NCBI GenBank assembly: GCA_035714085.1
Contig: DASTMP010000072.1
Location: forward strand, 35,205 to 99,204
Origin: JAJVID01 sp035714085
GTDB lineage: Bacteria; Acidobacteriota; Blastocatellia; RBC074
Length of the DNA stretch: 64,000 nt
Direction of reading: 5' to 3'
The notes under the pieces are model-generated. The model made no database searches. It was not told where the DNA came from and worked only from the letters and a program-made list of their open reading frames with translations. This document shows, in pieces, positions 19,184 through 29,677 of this stretch (the stretch's first letter is position 1; every line of letters begins with the position of its first letter). Made by a program: the position numbers and the translations under genes.

Positions 19184-19212
19184 GGGCGGGAGATGCAAGC
19201 AGTGGAAAAGAA

Positions 19213-19278
19213 GCCACAGAGGGCACAGAGAACACAGAGAAATCGGTATCCCTCATTGTTCTCCGTGCCCTCTGTGGC
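19213..19278. repeat. CCACAGAG palindromic repeat, copy 1
   Basis: Left arm GCCACAGAGGGCACAGAGAA and right arm TTCTCCGTGCCCTCTGTGGC flank a short loop. Related copies occur at 47816-47960 and 49854-49944. It separates queE from the DinB-like gene. Confidence 0.8.
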
Positions 19279-19321
19279 TAACGATCTGGAGTAGGTTTTA
19301 GTTTTTACTGCGCGGTAACGA

Positions 19322-19915
19322 TTAAAGCAGTTTCTCCCCTGGGGGCGTGACGCCCTTCAATCGCAGATAAATCGTCGTCTGGCCGCGGTGATGGGTCTGA
19401 TGCTCGAAGCCTTTATTCAGGGCGACGGCGCGCGTCATCTCCCTGCCGAAGAGTTTGATTGGTTCGTCCATCTTCTTCGCGTCCAGTCCTTTGACCGAGT
19501 TGATCACGAAATCATAGCTCTCCATTACAATCTTTGTCAGAGCGGCTTTGGTCTTATACTCATCCATCTTTTCAAGGTTCTTGCCCTGTTGCGGATTGGC
19601 CGCTCCGGTGGCGGCCGAGGCGAAGGCGAAATTGGCGTTAGCCAGATGCAGCATCTGTTCGGCGAAGCTGCGGATTTCGGGCGTTGGCTTTAAACCGACT
19701 CCGTCTTCCGGCATCGCTTCGAGATATTCTTTGGTGTAATCCCTGGCGCGTGTCCAATCGGCGACTAATGTCGCGATGGGGTCAGCCGGCGCGATCTTGG
19801 CGACAGGTCGCACAACGCCGCCTGAAGCCTGTTGCGCAAAGCAAACGAGGCCGAGCGCAGCGCTCACTGCTAATGCGCTGAGCAGATAGCGCAAGGCGAT
19901 AATTCTTTGTTTCAT
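19322..19915 (-). CDS. Exported DinB-family protein
   Basis: A 197-residue protein with a signal peptide (about residues 1-28, ending near CFAQQA) followed by a DinB four-helix-bundle domain. The probable metal ligands are His in MLHLANANF and the HQTHHRGQTTIYLR motif near the C-terminus, as in DinB/YfiT-type proteins. ATG 19915 has AAGGAGA upstream. DinB-like enzymes are normally cytosolic thiol transferases or metal hydrolases; export sets this one apart. Substrate unknown. Confidence 0.88.
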   Translation of the reverse strand: MKQRIIALRYLLSALAVSAALGLVCFAQQASGGVVRPVAKIAPADPIATLVADWTRARDYTKEYLEAMPEDGVGLKPTPEIRSFAEQMLHLANANFAFASAATGAANPQQGKNLEKMDEYKTKAALTKIVMESYDFVINSVKGLDAKKMDEPIKLFGREMTRAVALNKGFEHQTHHRGQTTIYLRLKGVTPPGEKLL

Positions 19916-20119
19916 AGATTCATGTCTCCTTCTTGGTTCCTCTGCATTAAGTGATTGGGTTTAGAGTTATTGAAGACAGTTTTGAGCAGACGTATAAATG
20001 CAGCGTTCGACAAAGTCATACTGCGACGACATCGAATTATAGCTGAGCTTGGGCGCAAGCTGCGTGTAAAATCTTGTAAAACGAAAATGCGCCGACAGTG
20101 GTGGCGGGTGTCTTTAAGA

Positions 20120-20734
20120 TTAGAAGAAAGCGTCTAGAATCAGCCAGCCCGCCACGAGAAGCAACAGTGCGGCTGCCAGGCCGTAACCCATGATCTTGAA
20201 CCTGTCCCTAAACCCTCTTCCCCGCACTTCATATTCAAGGAATGCGGGCTGGCGTCGCGCGTTTAGCTGGACTTCCGCAGGTATCCGTTTCTTGGCGGCC
20301 TTGCGAGCGCTCTTCTTCTTCTCTTTTTCATTTGCGAATACGAGCATTCCGAATACTAAACGCCTCTCAGCGTCGTCATAGGCCCCTTCGTCCGCACCCA
20401 TAAAAAGCTTCTCGACTTTATGCACTTTCTCCAGTGCGGCTCGCGCGATAGCCTCGGCTTCGGCCCTTTTCTGATCCGCCTCCTGCGCCCTGGCCGTCGC
20501 CTCGAGCGCGATAGTGAAAAGCTCCGCCCGTCGTTTTTCCAATTCTGCGATAACGCGTTTGATCTTTTGGCCGGCAGGCGGGTTGAGTAGGCCGGCTACT
20601 GGAGGATTGAGCGCCTCTTGTTCATATTGTTGTGGTAAAACGCCGCTTTGGACTGGCTCTTTCTTTGGAGGGACGACCAGGAGTTCACGCTGAAGCCGCC
20701 CCGACCCCAGGGGGATATATGTTCGCTCTAGCAT
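20120..20734 (-). CDS. Tail-anchored coiled-coil protein, unrecognised family
   Basis: A 204-residue protein I do not recognise. It has an unstructured Pro-rich N-terminal part (about 1-55), a long Ala/Glu/Lys/Arg coiled coil (about 57-110), a very basic segment (KEKKKSARKAAKKR, about 137-150) and one hydrophobic helix at the extreme C-terminus (about 184-203). No signal peptide. This is the layout of a C-terminally anchored inner-membrane protein facing the cytosol. Two 13-bp direct repeats lie directly upstream of the start. Confidence 0.65.
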   Translation of the reverse strand: MLERTYIPLGSGRLQRELLVVPPKKEPVQSGVLPQQYEQEALNPPVAGLLNPPAGQKIKRVIAELEKRRAELFTIALEATARAQEADQKRAEAEAIARAALEKVHKVEKLFMGADEGAYDDAERRLVFGMLVFANEKEKKKSARKAAKKRIPAEVQLNARRQPAFLEYEVRGRGFRDRFKIMGYGLAAALLLLVAGWLILDAFF

Positions 20735-20740
20735 AATGTT

Positions 20741-20771
20741 GGTTCGCGTACTTATGTCGGTTCGCGTACTT
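20741..20771 (-). promoter_or_regulatory. Tandem 13-bp direct repeat upstream of the coiled-coil gene
   Basis: GGTTCGCGTACTT occurs at 20741-20753 and again at 20759-20771, an 18-bp period, immediately upstream of the minus-strand start at 20734. Position and spacing fit a regulator binding site or a leader element, but no regulator is identified. Confidence 0.4.
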
Positions 20772-20918
20772 TAGATCATCAAGGGGAACCTTTGAAGATG
20801 GCGAATCATAGCACCACAGTCTTCAGTAGACAAATATTCTTCTGCTAATATGTCACGTCATTTCTACAGATAATTCGCCGTGGGCCCATTGTGGCCAAAG
20901 AACAAATACGGAGCGATC

Positions 20919-22880
20919 ATGGAAGAAATTTTTGGGCGCAACGGTCTGATTGCGCGAAATCATCCGGATTATGAATACAGGCCCGGCCAACTGGCGATGG
21001 CCCAGGCGGTGGCCGAGGCTCTGGATCAGCGCCGTCACCTGCTTGTCGAAGCCGGCACCGGGATCGGGAAAACGCTGGCCTACCTCATTCCCGCAATCGC
21101 CACGGGCCGCCGCGTAATAGTCTCGACCGGCACGAAGAATCTGCAGGAGCAGATCTTCTATAAGGATATCCCCTTTCTACAATCGATCCTTCCGAGGAAG
21201 TTCAAAGCGACCTATCTGAAAGGTCGCTCGAATTACGTTTGCCTGAACCGGCTGAAGCGGGCCGAGGCCAGCCCGGTGCTCGATGGGCTGGAAGAGATGG
21301 GCTATTTCGATCTGGTCAACAAGTGGGCTTATGAGAGCCAGACGGGCGACCGGGCGGAACTCACCGAATTGCCAGAAAAGGTCTCGTTCTGGCGGCACAT
21401 CGACGCGCGATCGGACATCTGTGTCGGCCAGAAGTGTCCGAACTTCGACCCGTGTTTCATCACGAAGGCCCGCCAGACCGCGCTCGAATCGGACATCGTC
21501 ATCGTCAATCATGCGCTCTTCTTCGCCGACCTCGCGTTGCGCGACAAGGAGTGGGGGCAGGTCCTGCCGGATTACAGCGCGGTGATTTTTGACGAGGCGC
21601 ACCAGCTCGAAGACATCGCCGCGCAATATTTCGGCGCGAGCGTCTCGAGTTACCAGATCGACGACCTGCTCGGCGACATCTCGCGGATGGTCTTGACCGA
21701 CGTCGACGCCTCGCGCGAGATCACGAAGGCCACGGCGCGCGTCTCCACGATGGCCGACAATTTCTGGCTGGGTTTCTCCGGGGTTGATTCGCGCTCTTCG
21801 ACCGCGACGTTCGCCGGCGAGGGGAGGTTCGTGTTGCGCCCGGACATGTTCGTTCGCAAACAGCGCGACGGCGAATTCGTGGCGACCCCGGCCGGCGAGC
21901 GCTTCGTCAACCTGAAAACCGCGCTCCAACGCTTGAAGGGCGCGCTCCAGGTCGTCAAGAGCGCGCCGCCGGAGATGGAGGCGACGCTTCGACGCGTCGA
22001 GCAGATTCTCTTCGACCTCGAATTCATCGTGAGCGCCGACGATGAGCTGTTTGTTTACTGGCTCGAACGGCGCGGGCGCGGAGTTTTCCTGCAGGCCACG
22101 CCGATCGACGCTTCGGGCATATTGAATGACCGACTCTTCTCTCAGGTCGAGACCGTCGTGCTGACCTCGGCCACGCTGACCAGCGCCGGGTCCTTCGATT
22201 TCATCCGCTCTCGATTGGGCGTCGAGCGGGCGGCGGAACTGATCGCCGAATCGAATTACGATTACCAGGAACAGTCGCTGCTCTATCTGCCGCCGAAGAT
22301 GCCCGACCCTCGCGACGCCGGCTTTCAGCATGCGGCGGCTGACGAAATCGCCAGGATTCTCAACGCCAGCCAGGGGCGCGCCTTCGTGTTATGCACCAGT
22401 TATTCGCAGATGAAGGCGCTGCGCGAGATGGTCGAATTCAAGATCGATTTCCCGGTTCTCATGCAGGGCGAAGGCTCGCGTTCGGGCATCCTCGACAAAT
22501 TCCGTTCGACGCCGAACGCCGTCCTCTTCGCCACTTCGAGCTTCTGGCAGGGCGTAGACGTGCGGGGCGAGGCGCTCTCCTGCGTGATCATTGATAAGCT
22601 GCCTTTCGCCGTGCCGTCCGACCCCGTGATCGGCGCGCGGCAGCGCTACATCGACAATCACGGCGGAAACAGCTTCAACGGCTACTCCGTCCCGGCGGCG
22701 ATCATCACGTTGAAACAGGGGCTGGGGCGATTGATCCGCAGCGCGACCGACCGCGGCGTGCTCTCGATACTCGACCCGCGGATCGTCACCAAGGGCTACG
22801 GACAGCAGTTTCTGAAGAGCCTGCCGCAGTCGCGCGTCACTCGGAAGATTGAGGACGTCGAACGGTTTTTCGCCGGATAA
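20919..22880 (+). CDS. dinG: DinG/XPD-family ATP-dependent DNA helicase
   Basis: A 653-residue superfamily-2 5'-3' helicase acting on structured nucleic acids such as R-loops. Walker A EAGTGIGKT lies near residue 45 and the DEAH box near 225. Four cysteines placed as in the iron-sulfur helicases are at about residues 107, 167, 173 and 178 (YVCLNRL; DICVGQKCPNFDPCF). The C-terminal QGLGRLIRSATDRGVLSILDPR is helicase motif VI. I prefer ATG 20919 (GGAG seven bases upstream) to the GTG at 20880. Confidence 0.94.
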   Translation: MEEIFGRNGLIARNHPDYEYRPGQLAMAQAVAEALDQRRHLLVEAGTGIGKTLAYLIPAIATGRRVIVSTGTKNLQEQIFYKDIPFLQSILPRKFKATYLKGRSNYVCLNRLKRAEASPVLDGLEEMGYFDLVNKWAYESQTGDRAELTELPEKVSFWRHIDARSDICVGQKCPNFDPCFITKARQTALESDIVIVNHALFFADLALRDKEWGQVLPDYSAVIFDEAHQLEDIAAQYFGASVSSYQIDDLLGDISRMVLTDVDASREITKATARVSTMADNFWLGFSGVDSRSSTATFAGEGRFVLRPDMFVRKQRDGEFVATPAGERFVNLKTALQRLKGALQVVKSAPPEMEATLRRVEQILFDLEFIVSADDELFVYWLERRGRGVFLQATPIDASGILNDRLFSQVETVVLTSATLTSAGSFDFIRSRLGVERAAELIAESNYDYQEQSLLYLPPKMPDPRDAGFQHAAADEIARILNASQGRAFVLCTSYSQMKALREMVEFKIDFPVLMQGEGSRSGILDKFRSTPNAVLFATSSFWQGVDVRGEALSCVIIDKLPFAVPSDPVIGARQRYIDNHGGNSFNGYSVPAAIITLKQGLGRLIRSATDRGVLSILDPRIVTKGYGQQFLKSLPQSRVTRKIEDVERFFAG

Positions 22881-23470
22881 TGTTCTTCCTGACAAAGCCA
22901 TCGCGCGAACGCATTCAAGGCGTCATCGATTCCTGGCGAACGGCCCCGTTCAATTACGCCGAAGTCGGCCAGTCGCTCGGTCCGACGCCCGCCGGTTACG
23001 CCGCCAATCACGGCCGCGTCAGACTCGGCTATGGCGAAGCGACATTCAACAAGGCAGTTGAAGCTCTGCGAAACTGGAAGATGTTCGACCTCGGTTGGGT
23101 GAGCCTTTGCCGGACAGGCGCGGAGATCGAAGTCGGAACAACGGTCGCCGCGCTCGCGCGCCATTTCGGCTTCTGGTCGCTCCACCCTGCGCGAATTGTT
23201 TTCCTGATTGACGATGACGACGCGCGAATGCGAAGGAGCGGGTTCGCGTACGGCGCGCTGCGAGGCCACGGCGAACGGGGCGAAGAAACTTTCATTATCG
23301 AGTGGCGCCGCGCCGACGACAGCGTCTGGTATGACCTGCGCTCGTTTTCGAGGCCCGGCCAGTTGCTGACCGCGCTCGGCTATCCGATCGCGCGTATGCT
23401 GCAGAAACGTTTTGCTCGGGAGTCAACCCAAATCATGCTGAAAGCGGTTGGAGAAGGCCGGAGCGATTAG
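22880..23470 (+). CDS. DUF1990 family protein
   Basis: A 196-residue protein matching DUF1990: FNYAEVGQSLG near the start, ALRNWKMFDLGWV, RIVFLIDDDDARMRRSGFAYGALRGHGERGEE in the middle and FSRPGQLLTALGYPIARMLQKRFA at the end. The family has no firm biochemical role. Its start overlaps the dinG stop by one base (TAATG), so it is translationally coupled to the helicase. Confidence 0.88.
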   Translation: MFFLTKPSRERIQGVIDSWRTAPFNYAEVGQSLGPTPAGYAANHGRVRLGYGEATFNKAVEALRNWKMFDLGWVSLCRTGAEIEVGTTVAALARHFGFWSLHPARIVFLIDDDDARMRRSGFAYGALRGHGERGEETFIIEWRRADDSVWYDLRSFSRPGQLLTALGYPIARMLQKRFARESTQIMLKAVGEGRSD

Positions 23471-23513
23471 CTATTATTCGTTTCGCTTTTAACATAACTT
23501 TACCGGAGGCGAC

Positions 23514-24932
23514 ATGCCATTTAAGCGCAACTTTTTGCTGCGCGTTCTGCTGTGTCTTACTATCATTTCGAATATCGCGCCGGGCGCCACTCGCGCGTCT
23601 TATTACAAAATCAATTGGGACGAGGTTCAACGGGAAGCCCTCGACCTCTTCATTCAATACCTCAAGATTGACACGACCAACCCGCCGGGTAATGAGGTTC
23701 GCGCGGCGGAATTCTTCGCCGACATTTGCAAGCGCGAAGGGATCGAGCATCAGCTCTTCGAGCCTTTTCCGGGGCGCAGCTCGGTCTGGGCGCGGCTGCG
23801 GGGCGACGGAAGCAAGCGCCCGATCATCCTGCTCAACCACACCGACGTAGTTCCGTACGACAAGGAATTCTGGACGGTTGGGGCGTTCAGCGGCGCCATC
23901 AAGGACGGGTTCATTTACGGACGCGGCGCGATGGACATGAAATCGCTCGGGATGGCTCAGTTCGTCACGCTGCTGACGCTTAAACGCGCGCAGATTCCGC
24001 TCAAACGTGACGTGATCTTTCTGGCCACGGCGGATGAGGAGGCCGGCGGGTTGAACGGCGCGGGGTGGTTTGCGAAGAACCATCGTGAATTGATCGCCGG
24101 CGCCGAGTTCCTCTTCAACGAAGGCGGCGCCAACGTCGTGGACCCGAATGGGCGGGTCCTGGCCATCGGCGTCGGGCCTTCTGAGAAAGCGCCCGCGTGG
24201 CTGCGATTGACCGCCACCGGTGAATCGGGCCATGGATCGACGCCGCGACCGAACTCGTCAGTCAACCGGCTGCTGCGCGCCCTGAACCGCCTGCTCGATT
24301 ACACGCCGCCGATCCGATTGGCGCCGGTCGTCGAACAATCTTTCCAATCCATCGCGCCCTTAGCGCCCCCCGCCCAGGCGGCGAAATACGCCGACATCCG
24401 CGAGGCGATCAAGGACCCTGAATTTTTGCGACAGCTCGAAAGCGAGCCTTTCGCCCGCGCTATTATCCGCAACACGATCTCGATCACCGTGCTCCAGGGA
24501 AGCAACAAGATCAACGTCATCCCGCCCGCCGCTTACGCCGAGATCGACACGCGGCTCGCGCCGGGCGAAAAACTCGACCGCTGGATCGCCGAGTTGCGCG
24601 GCGTGATCAAGGACGACTCAATCAAGATCGAGCCGATCCTTTCCTTCGAGGCTAACGCCTCGCCGACCGACTCCGATCTGGTCAAGGCCGTAGCGTCGGT
24701 CAGCAAACAGCGTTATCCCGAAGCGATCGTCACCTATCCTGTCCTGGCCGGCTTCACCGACAGCCACTATTTCAGAGACCTGGGCGTGATGAGCTACGGC
24801 TTCTCTCCTTTCGTGGCTCCGCCGCGCGAACTCGGCGGTGGGTATCACGGCAATGACGAACATATCGGCAAAGAGGCTTACGTCGAAGGCGTCAGGTTCT
24901 TTTACGAAGTGGTCGAACGATTGGCGAGGTGA
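23514..24932 (+). CDS. Secreted M20 family metallopeptidase
   Basis: A 472-residue zinc peptidase of the ArgE/DapE/carboxypeptidase type. Signal peptide (about 1-28) then the M20 catalytic order: LLNHTDVVP (metal His, about 108), GAMDMKS (bridging Asp, about 141), TADEEAGG (general base and metal Glu, about 174), a dimerisation domain, and a late His in ELGGGYHGNDEHIG. GGAGG ribosome site. Probably cleaves peptides or acyl-amino acids in the periplasm. Confidence 0.92.
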   Translation: MPFKRNFLLRVLLCLTIISNIAPGATRASYYKINWDEVQREALDLFIQYLKIDTTNPPGNEVRAAEFFADICKREGIEHQLFEPFPGRSSVWARLRGDGSKRPIILLNHTDVVPYDKEFWTVGAFSGAIKDGFIYGRGAMDMKSLGMAQFVTLLTLKRAQIPLKRDVIFLATADEEAGGLNGAGWFAKNHRELIAGAEFLFNEGGANVVDPNGRVLAIGVGPSEKAPAWLRLTATGESGHGSTPRPNSSVNRLLRALNRLLDYTPPIRLAPVVEQSFQSIAPLAPPAQAAKYADIREAIKDPEFLRQLESEPFARAIIRNTISITVLQGSNKINVIPPAAYAEIDTRLAPGEKLDRWIAELRGVIKDDSIKIEPILSFEANASPTDSDLVKAVASVSKQRYPEAIVTYPVLAGFTDSHYFRDLGVMSYGFSPFVAPPRELGGGYHGNDEHIGKEAYVEGVRFFYEVVERLAR

Positions 24933-24936
24933 GTTT

Positions 24937-25013
24937 AGACAGGATTGACAGGATTGACAGGATTGACGCTTGACGTCAGAAATCAATCCTGAAAAATCCT
25001 GTCAATCCTGTCT
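24937..25013. repeat. AGGATT palindromic repeat, copy 1
   Basis: AGACAGGATTGACAGGATT with an extra tandem GACAGGATT unit on the left, and AATCCTGTCAATCCTGTCT on the right, forms a long hairpin. Three related copies lie at 35876-35958, 46943-47040 and 62461-62543. Confidence 0.9.
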
Positions 25014-25036
25014 TCGCCGATTTTGTTGGAGGATGA

Positions 25037-25426
25037 ATGGCTTCGATAGAATTGACGAGAAGGATTCGCTGGGCCGACGCTGACGCCGCAGGGCGGTTGC
25101 ATTTTCCGCGCATCTTCGAGTATTTCGAAGAAGGCGAGGGCGAGTTGTTGCGCTCGGTCGGCTACACGATTTTCGATGGGGGCGGTTACGACTTCCCGCG
25201 CAAGCATGTTGAAGCGGTCTTTCATAAAGCGTTGCCGCTCGACGCGCCGTTCGTGATGCGCGTGACGGTGGGTAAGCTCGGCAATACTTCGATCAGGTAC
25301 GACTACCATATCTTCGCGGACGAATCATGCGCACAGTTGGCGCTGGAAGGCTCGATGACCGTCGTCGTGGTCAAGGACGGCAAACCCGCGCCGATACCCG
25401 ACAAGATGCGCGAGGCCTTGTCCTGA
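25037..25426 (+). CDS. Hotdog-fold acyl-CoA thioesterase (4HBT type)
   Basis: A 129-residue single hotdog domain. The N-terminal RWADADAAGRLHFPRIFEYFEE is the typical 4-hydroxybenzoyl-CoA thioesterase entry motif with the catalytic Asp. A GGAGGATGA site precedes the ATG. It would hydrolyse an acyl-CoA; the substrate cannot be read from sequence. Followed by an oxidoreductase on the same strand. Confidence 0.9.
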   Translation: MASIELTRRIRWADADAAGRLHFPRIFEYFEEGEGELLRSVGYTIFDGGGYDFPRKHVEAVFHKALPLDAPFVMRVTVGKLGNTSIRYDYHIFADESCAQLALEGSMTVVVVKDGKPAPIPDKMREALS

Positions 25427-25479
25427 GTCGGCGCAGCGCCGATTCATAAAATCTCAAAATTTCAAAACAGGAGGGACGA

Positions 25480-26484
25480 ATGAAAGCAATCATTTTGCGC
25501 GAGCTTGGCGCCGCAGAAAATCTGAAACTTGAAGAGGCGCCAGATCCGCAACCCGGCGCGGGCGAGGTCGTGGTCAGACTGAAAGCCGCCGCGCTCAATC
25601 ACCGCGACGTCTTCATCTGGCAAAAACTTTATCCGGGCATCAAATTACCGGCCATTCTGGGCAGCGACGGCGCTGGCGTGGTCGCCGCCGTCGGCGCTGG
25701 CGTTGATCAATCACTGATCGGGCGGGAAGTGGTTATCGAGCCGGGGCTTGATTGGGGGCCGAGCGATGAGGCTCAAGGCAAGAATTACCGCATTCTGGGA
25801 ATGCCGGAAGACGGGACTTACGCCCAGTTGATCAAAATCCCGGCGGAAAACCTTTATCCGAAGCCGGCGTATCTGACGTTTGAAGAGGCCGCCGCGTTGC
25901 CGCTCGCCGGTTTGACGGCGTATCGCGCCGTAGTCACGCGCGCGAAAGTCAAAGCCGGCGAGACCGTGCTAGTGACCGGCATCGGCGGCGGGGTGTCTAT
26001 GTTCGCTTCCCAGATCGCCAAACAACTCGGCGCGCGCGTCTTCGTTACTTCAGGGAGCGACGATAAGCTGGCTCGCGCTCGTGAACTCGGCGTCGAAGGC
26101 GGCGCGAATTACAAGAATGCCGATTGGGGTAAGATGATCACCGAGATGACCGGCGGCGGACCGAACGTGGTGATTGATAGCGCGGGCGGGGAATCGCTCG
26201 AAACCGCGGTCAAGATCATCAAGCCGGCGGGCCGCATAGCCTTTTACGGCGCTACCAGCGGGTTGGCGAAGATCGATCTCCATCGCTGCTTCTTCAAGCA
26301 ATTGTCGCTGCTGGGGTTGCTGATGGGCAGCCCGCGCGAGTTCGCGGCGTTCCTCAAACTCTACGACGAAGCAAAGCTGCATCCGGCCCTTGACCGGGTC
26401 TTCCCGCTGGCCGAAGCCGCCGCCGCCCACCGCCGAATGAACGAGAGCGAACAGTTTGGGAAGATCGTCTTGAAGATCGAATAA
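25480..26484 (+). CDS. Zinc-type alcohol dehydrogenase-like / quinone oxidoreductase
   Basis: A 334-residue medium-chain dehydrogenase/reductase. The GroES-like N-terminal half (AALNHRDVFIWQKLYPGIKLPAILGSDGAGVV) is followed by a Rossmann fold with GIGGGVSMFASQIAKQ near residue 167 for NAD(P)H. The four structural-zinc cysteines of classical alcohol dehydrogenases are absent, favouring a quinone-oxidoreductase-like or enoyl-reductase role. Strong GGAGGG site upstream. Confidence 0.9.
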   Translation: MKAIILRELGAAENLKLEEAPDPQPGAGEVVVRLKAAALNHRDVFIWQKLYPGIKLPAILGSDGAGVVAAVGAGVDQSLIGREVVIEPGLDWGPSDEAQGKNYRILGMPEDGTYAQLIKIPAENLYPKPAYLTFEEAAALPLAGLTAYRAVVTRAKVKAGETVLVTGIGGGVSMFASQIAKQLGARVFVTSGSDDKLARARELGVEGGANYKNADWGKMITEMTGGGPNVVIDSAGGESLETAVKIIKPAGRIAFYGATSGLAKIDLHRCFFKQLSLLGLLMGSPREFAAFLKLYDEAKLHPALDRVFPLAEAAAAHRRMNESEQFGKIVLKIE

Positions 26485-26724
26485 CCCTTCTAGCCAAAGC
26501 GGTTTTGGCGTGGTAGACTCAATTCCTTTAACTGGGCGCGATAAAAACCGTCCGCGACACTGTGTGGGGCGCTGTCGCGGGATCGAAGCTTCAAGCAGGC
26601 AATCATCATCCCAAATCCGAAGCCTAAATCCCGCTGTCTGTCCTGCGCAATCGCTACACAAGGCGCCAGCAAGAGCGAACCTGCAAGAGCGAACCAGCAT
26701 AATATAAGGAGAAAAATAAATTTT

Positions 26725-28176
<1,452 letters not shown>

Positions 28177-28181
28177 GAACT

Positions 28182-28264
28182 GGGAGTGGGGAATAGGGAA
28201 TGGGGACTAGGGGTTAAGGAACCTACTTCTTCCCACGCCCCATTCCCCACTCCCTATTTCCCTC
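28182..28264. repeat. Imperfect palindrome between atpD and atpC
   Basis: The left side is built of GGGAGTGGGGAATAGGGAATGGGG and the right of the reverse complement of the same units in permuted order, so a long hairpin can form in the atpD-atpC transcript. It ends six bases before the atpC ATG and takes the place of a normal ribosome site. Confidence 0.7.
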
Positions 28265-28270
28265 TGAATT

Positions 28271-28681
28271 ATGGCAGACAAACTCAATCTCGAAGTAATC
28301 ACACCCGAAAGACTGGTCTTACGCGAACAGGTCGATGAAGTCGTCGCGCCAGGCCTCGGCGGGGAGTTGGGCATTTTGCCCGACCACACTCCGCTGATCT
28401 CGCAATTGAAGACCGGCGTACTCTCTTACCGGCAGGGCAATGAGAACAGGCGAATGCACGTCAGCGGCGGTTTCATCGAAGTGGCCTCGGATAGCGTCTC
28501 GGTCTTGTCGGACGTGGCTGAAAAGCCGGAAGAGATTGACGTTGATCGCGCGCAACGCGCGAAAGAACGCGCCGAAAGACGCCTGGCAGCCAGAGGCGAT
28601 GACATCGATTTCAACCGCGCTGAGCTGAAACTGCAGCGCGCGATGGTCCGCATTCAGTTGGGGGAAAGAGGAGAAGGATAG
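28271..28681 (+). CDS. atpC: F0F1 ATP synthase subunit epsilon
   Basis: A 136-residue epsilon subunit: N-terminal beta-sandwich (LNLEVITPERLVLREQVDEV, GGELGILPDHTPLISQLKTGVL, HVSGGFIEVASDSVSVLSDVAE) and C-terminal helical hairpin (about 87-133). No Shine-Dalgarno is visible before the ATG; the preceding hairpin may permit coupling to atpD or control the beta:epsilon ratio (inference). Confidence 0.95.
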   Translation: MADKLNLEVITPERLVLREQVDEVVAPGLGGELGILPDHTPLISQLKTGVLSYRQGNENRRMHVSGGFIEVASDSVSVLSDVAEKPEEIDVDRAQRAKERAERRLAARGDDIDFNRAELKLQRAMVRIQLGERGEG

Positions 28682-28767
28682 CCAAGGAGATTTGATTTCC
28701 CCACACTCATACACATTTGCGATCCGTTTTAGGTAAAAGCGCTGCTAGCCGTTGAGAGGGAGCGAGT

Positions 28768-29670
28768 TTGGAGAATCTGAAACCCGATCAGATCCAGGCC
28801 CGCGGCTTCGACTGGCCAGGTCCGGTCGAAGATTGGGCCGTAAAGATGGCGCCAGACGGCGCCATCGACCTCGACGCTACTCGATCGGCGCTCGAGAGAT
28901 CACTGGCGTTTTACAAACGGGAACTCGCTGAGATGCGGGAGTTTCGCGCCACAACTGGCGCGCCGTGGAGCGAAATCACCGACAAGCGCGGGGAGTACAA
29001 CCTCCGGGCGCTCAAACTGGAAGAAGCGATAGGGCATGTCTACACGATCATAGCCATCAAAGAAATCGAGGAGGAAGGTCGAGTCCTAGGCCGATCCGAA
29101 GTGGGGATTATGTTAGGAGAGTACTTCGTCGGCCCGATCACTGGAGAGATCGTGTCGACGCTCATCGACTATGTCGCTCGGGTCGTAGCTGACCCGTCGC
29201 TTCTTGCCGAAAAGGTCACTAGTTTTCGCCCAAATTATGAAGGTCGAGGATTCGGTCAGGCCTGGCGCGAACAACTCGCATTCGATCGCGCCTACCCTCG
29301 CTCTATCGATCTCGCCGCGTGGCTCGCCGCATCGACCAAAGGCTATCCAGCGCCCAAGCCCTACTGTCCGGATATCTACATAGGCAGGTGGACGCAGCAG
29401 GAGCCAAGGGCCGCTTCGGCCTACGCCTGGGAATTCGACGCCGGCGGGCGCTTCCACGCCGAAGAGCCACTATGGTCTCACATCGATGGTTCCCGCCTCG
29501 ATCGTTGGCGCGTTCATCGGCGAGGCCCCGAACAGAAAGGGGACGAGATCTGGCTTGAAGACACGCTCTGCCGTGTCGGCAAAACTGCCAGCGTCGTCGA
29601 CGTAACGCCGTCGATGCTGACACTAAAAGAGTTCCTCTCCGATAGCGCCTATCATCTCGTTCGCGTATGA
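28768..29670 (+). CDS. Unrecognised 300-residue protein
   Basis: I do not recognise this protein. It is cytosolic-looking (no signal peptide or membrane helix) and starts with TTG preceded by GAGAGGGAG. Residues about 38-115 are helical with many Glu/Arg/Leu (KRELAEMREFRA; LEEAIGHVYTIIAIKEIEEEGR). The last 110 residues are rich in aromatic and acidic residues and look beta-rich (IYIGRWTQQEP; AYAWEFDAGGRFHAEEP; LDRWRVHRRGP). It is convergent with the next gene, ending 7 bp away. Coding is supported by length, codon use like its neighbours, and a good ribosome site. Confidence 0.72.
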   Translation: MENLKPDQIQARGFDWPGPVEDWAVKMAPDGAIDLDATRSALERSLAFYKRELAEMREFRATTGAPWSEITDKRGEYNLRALKLEEAIGHVYTIIAIKEIEEEGRVLGRSEVGIMLGEYFVGPITGEIVSTLIDYVARVVADPSLLAEKVTSFRPNYEGRGFGQAWREQLAFDRAYPRSIDLAAWLAASTKGYPAPKPYCPDIYIGRWTQQEPRAASAYAWEFDAGGRFHAEEPLWSHIDGSRLDRWRVHRRGPEQKGDEIWLEDTLCRVGKTASVVDVTPSMLTLKEFLSDSAYHLVRV

Positions 29671-29677
29671 CGCCATC

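Noticed and set aside
21177..22331. 384-residue minus-strand ORF opposite dinG
   Set aside because: Antisense shadow with the same Arg/Asp-rich composition; dinG motifs on the other strand are unambiguous.
28200..28270. Rho-independent terminator after atpD
   Set aside because: The palindrome has no T-run and lies directly before atpC, which is expected to be co-transcribed.
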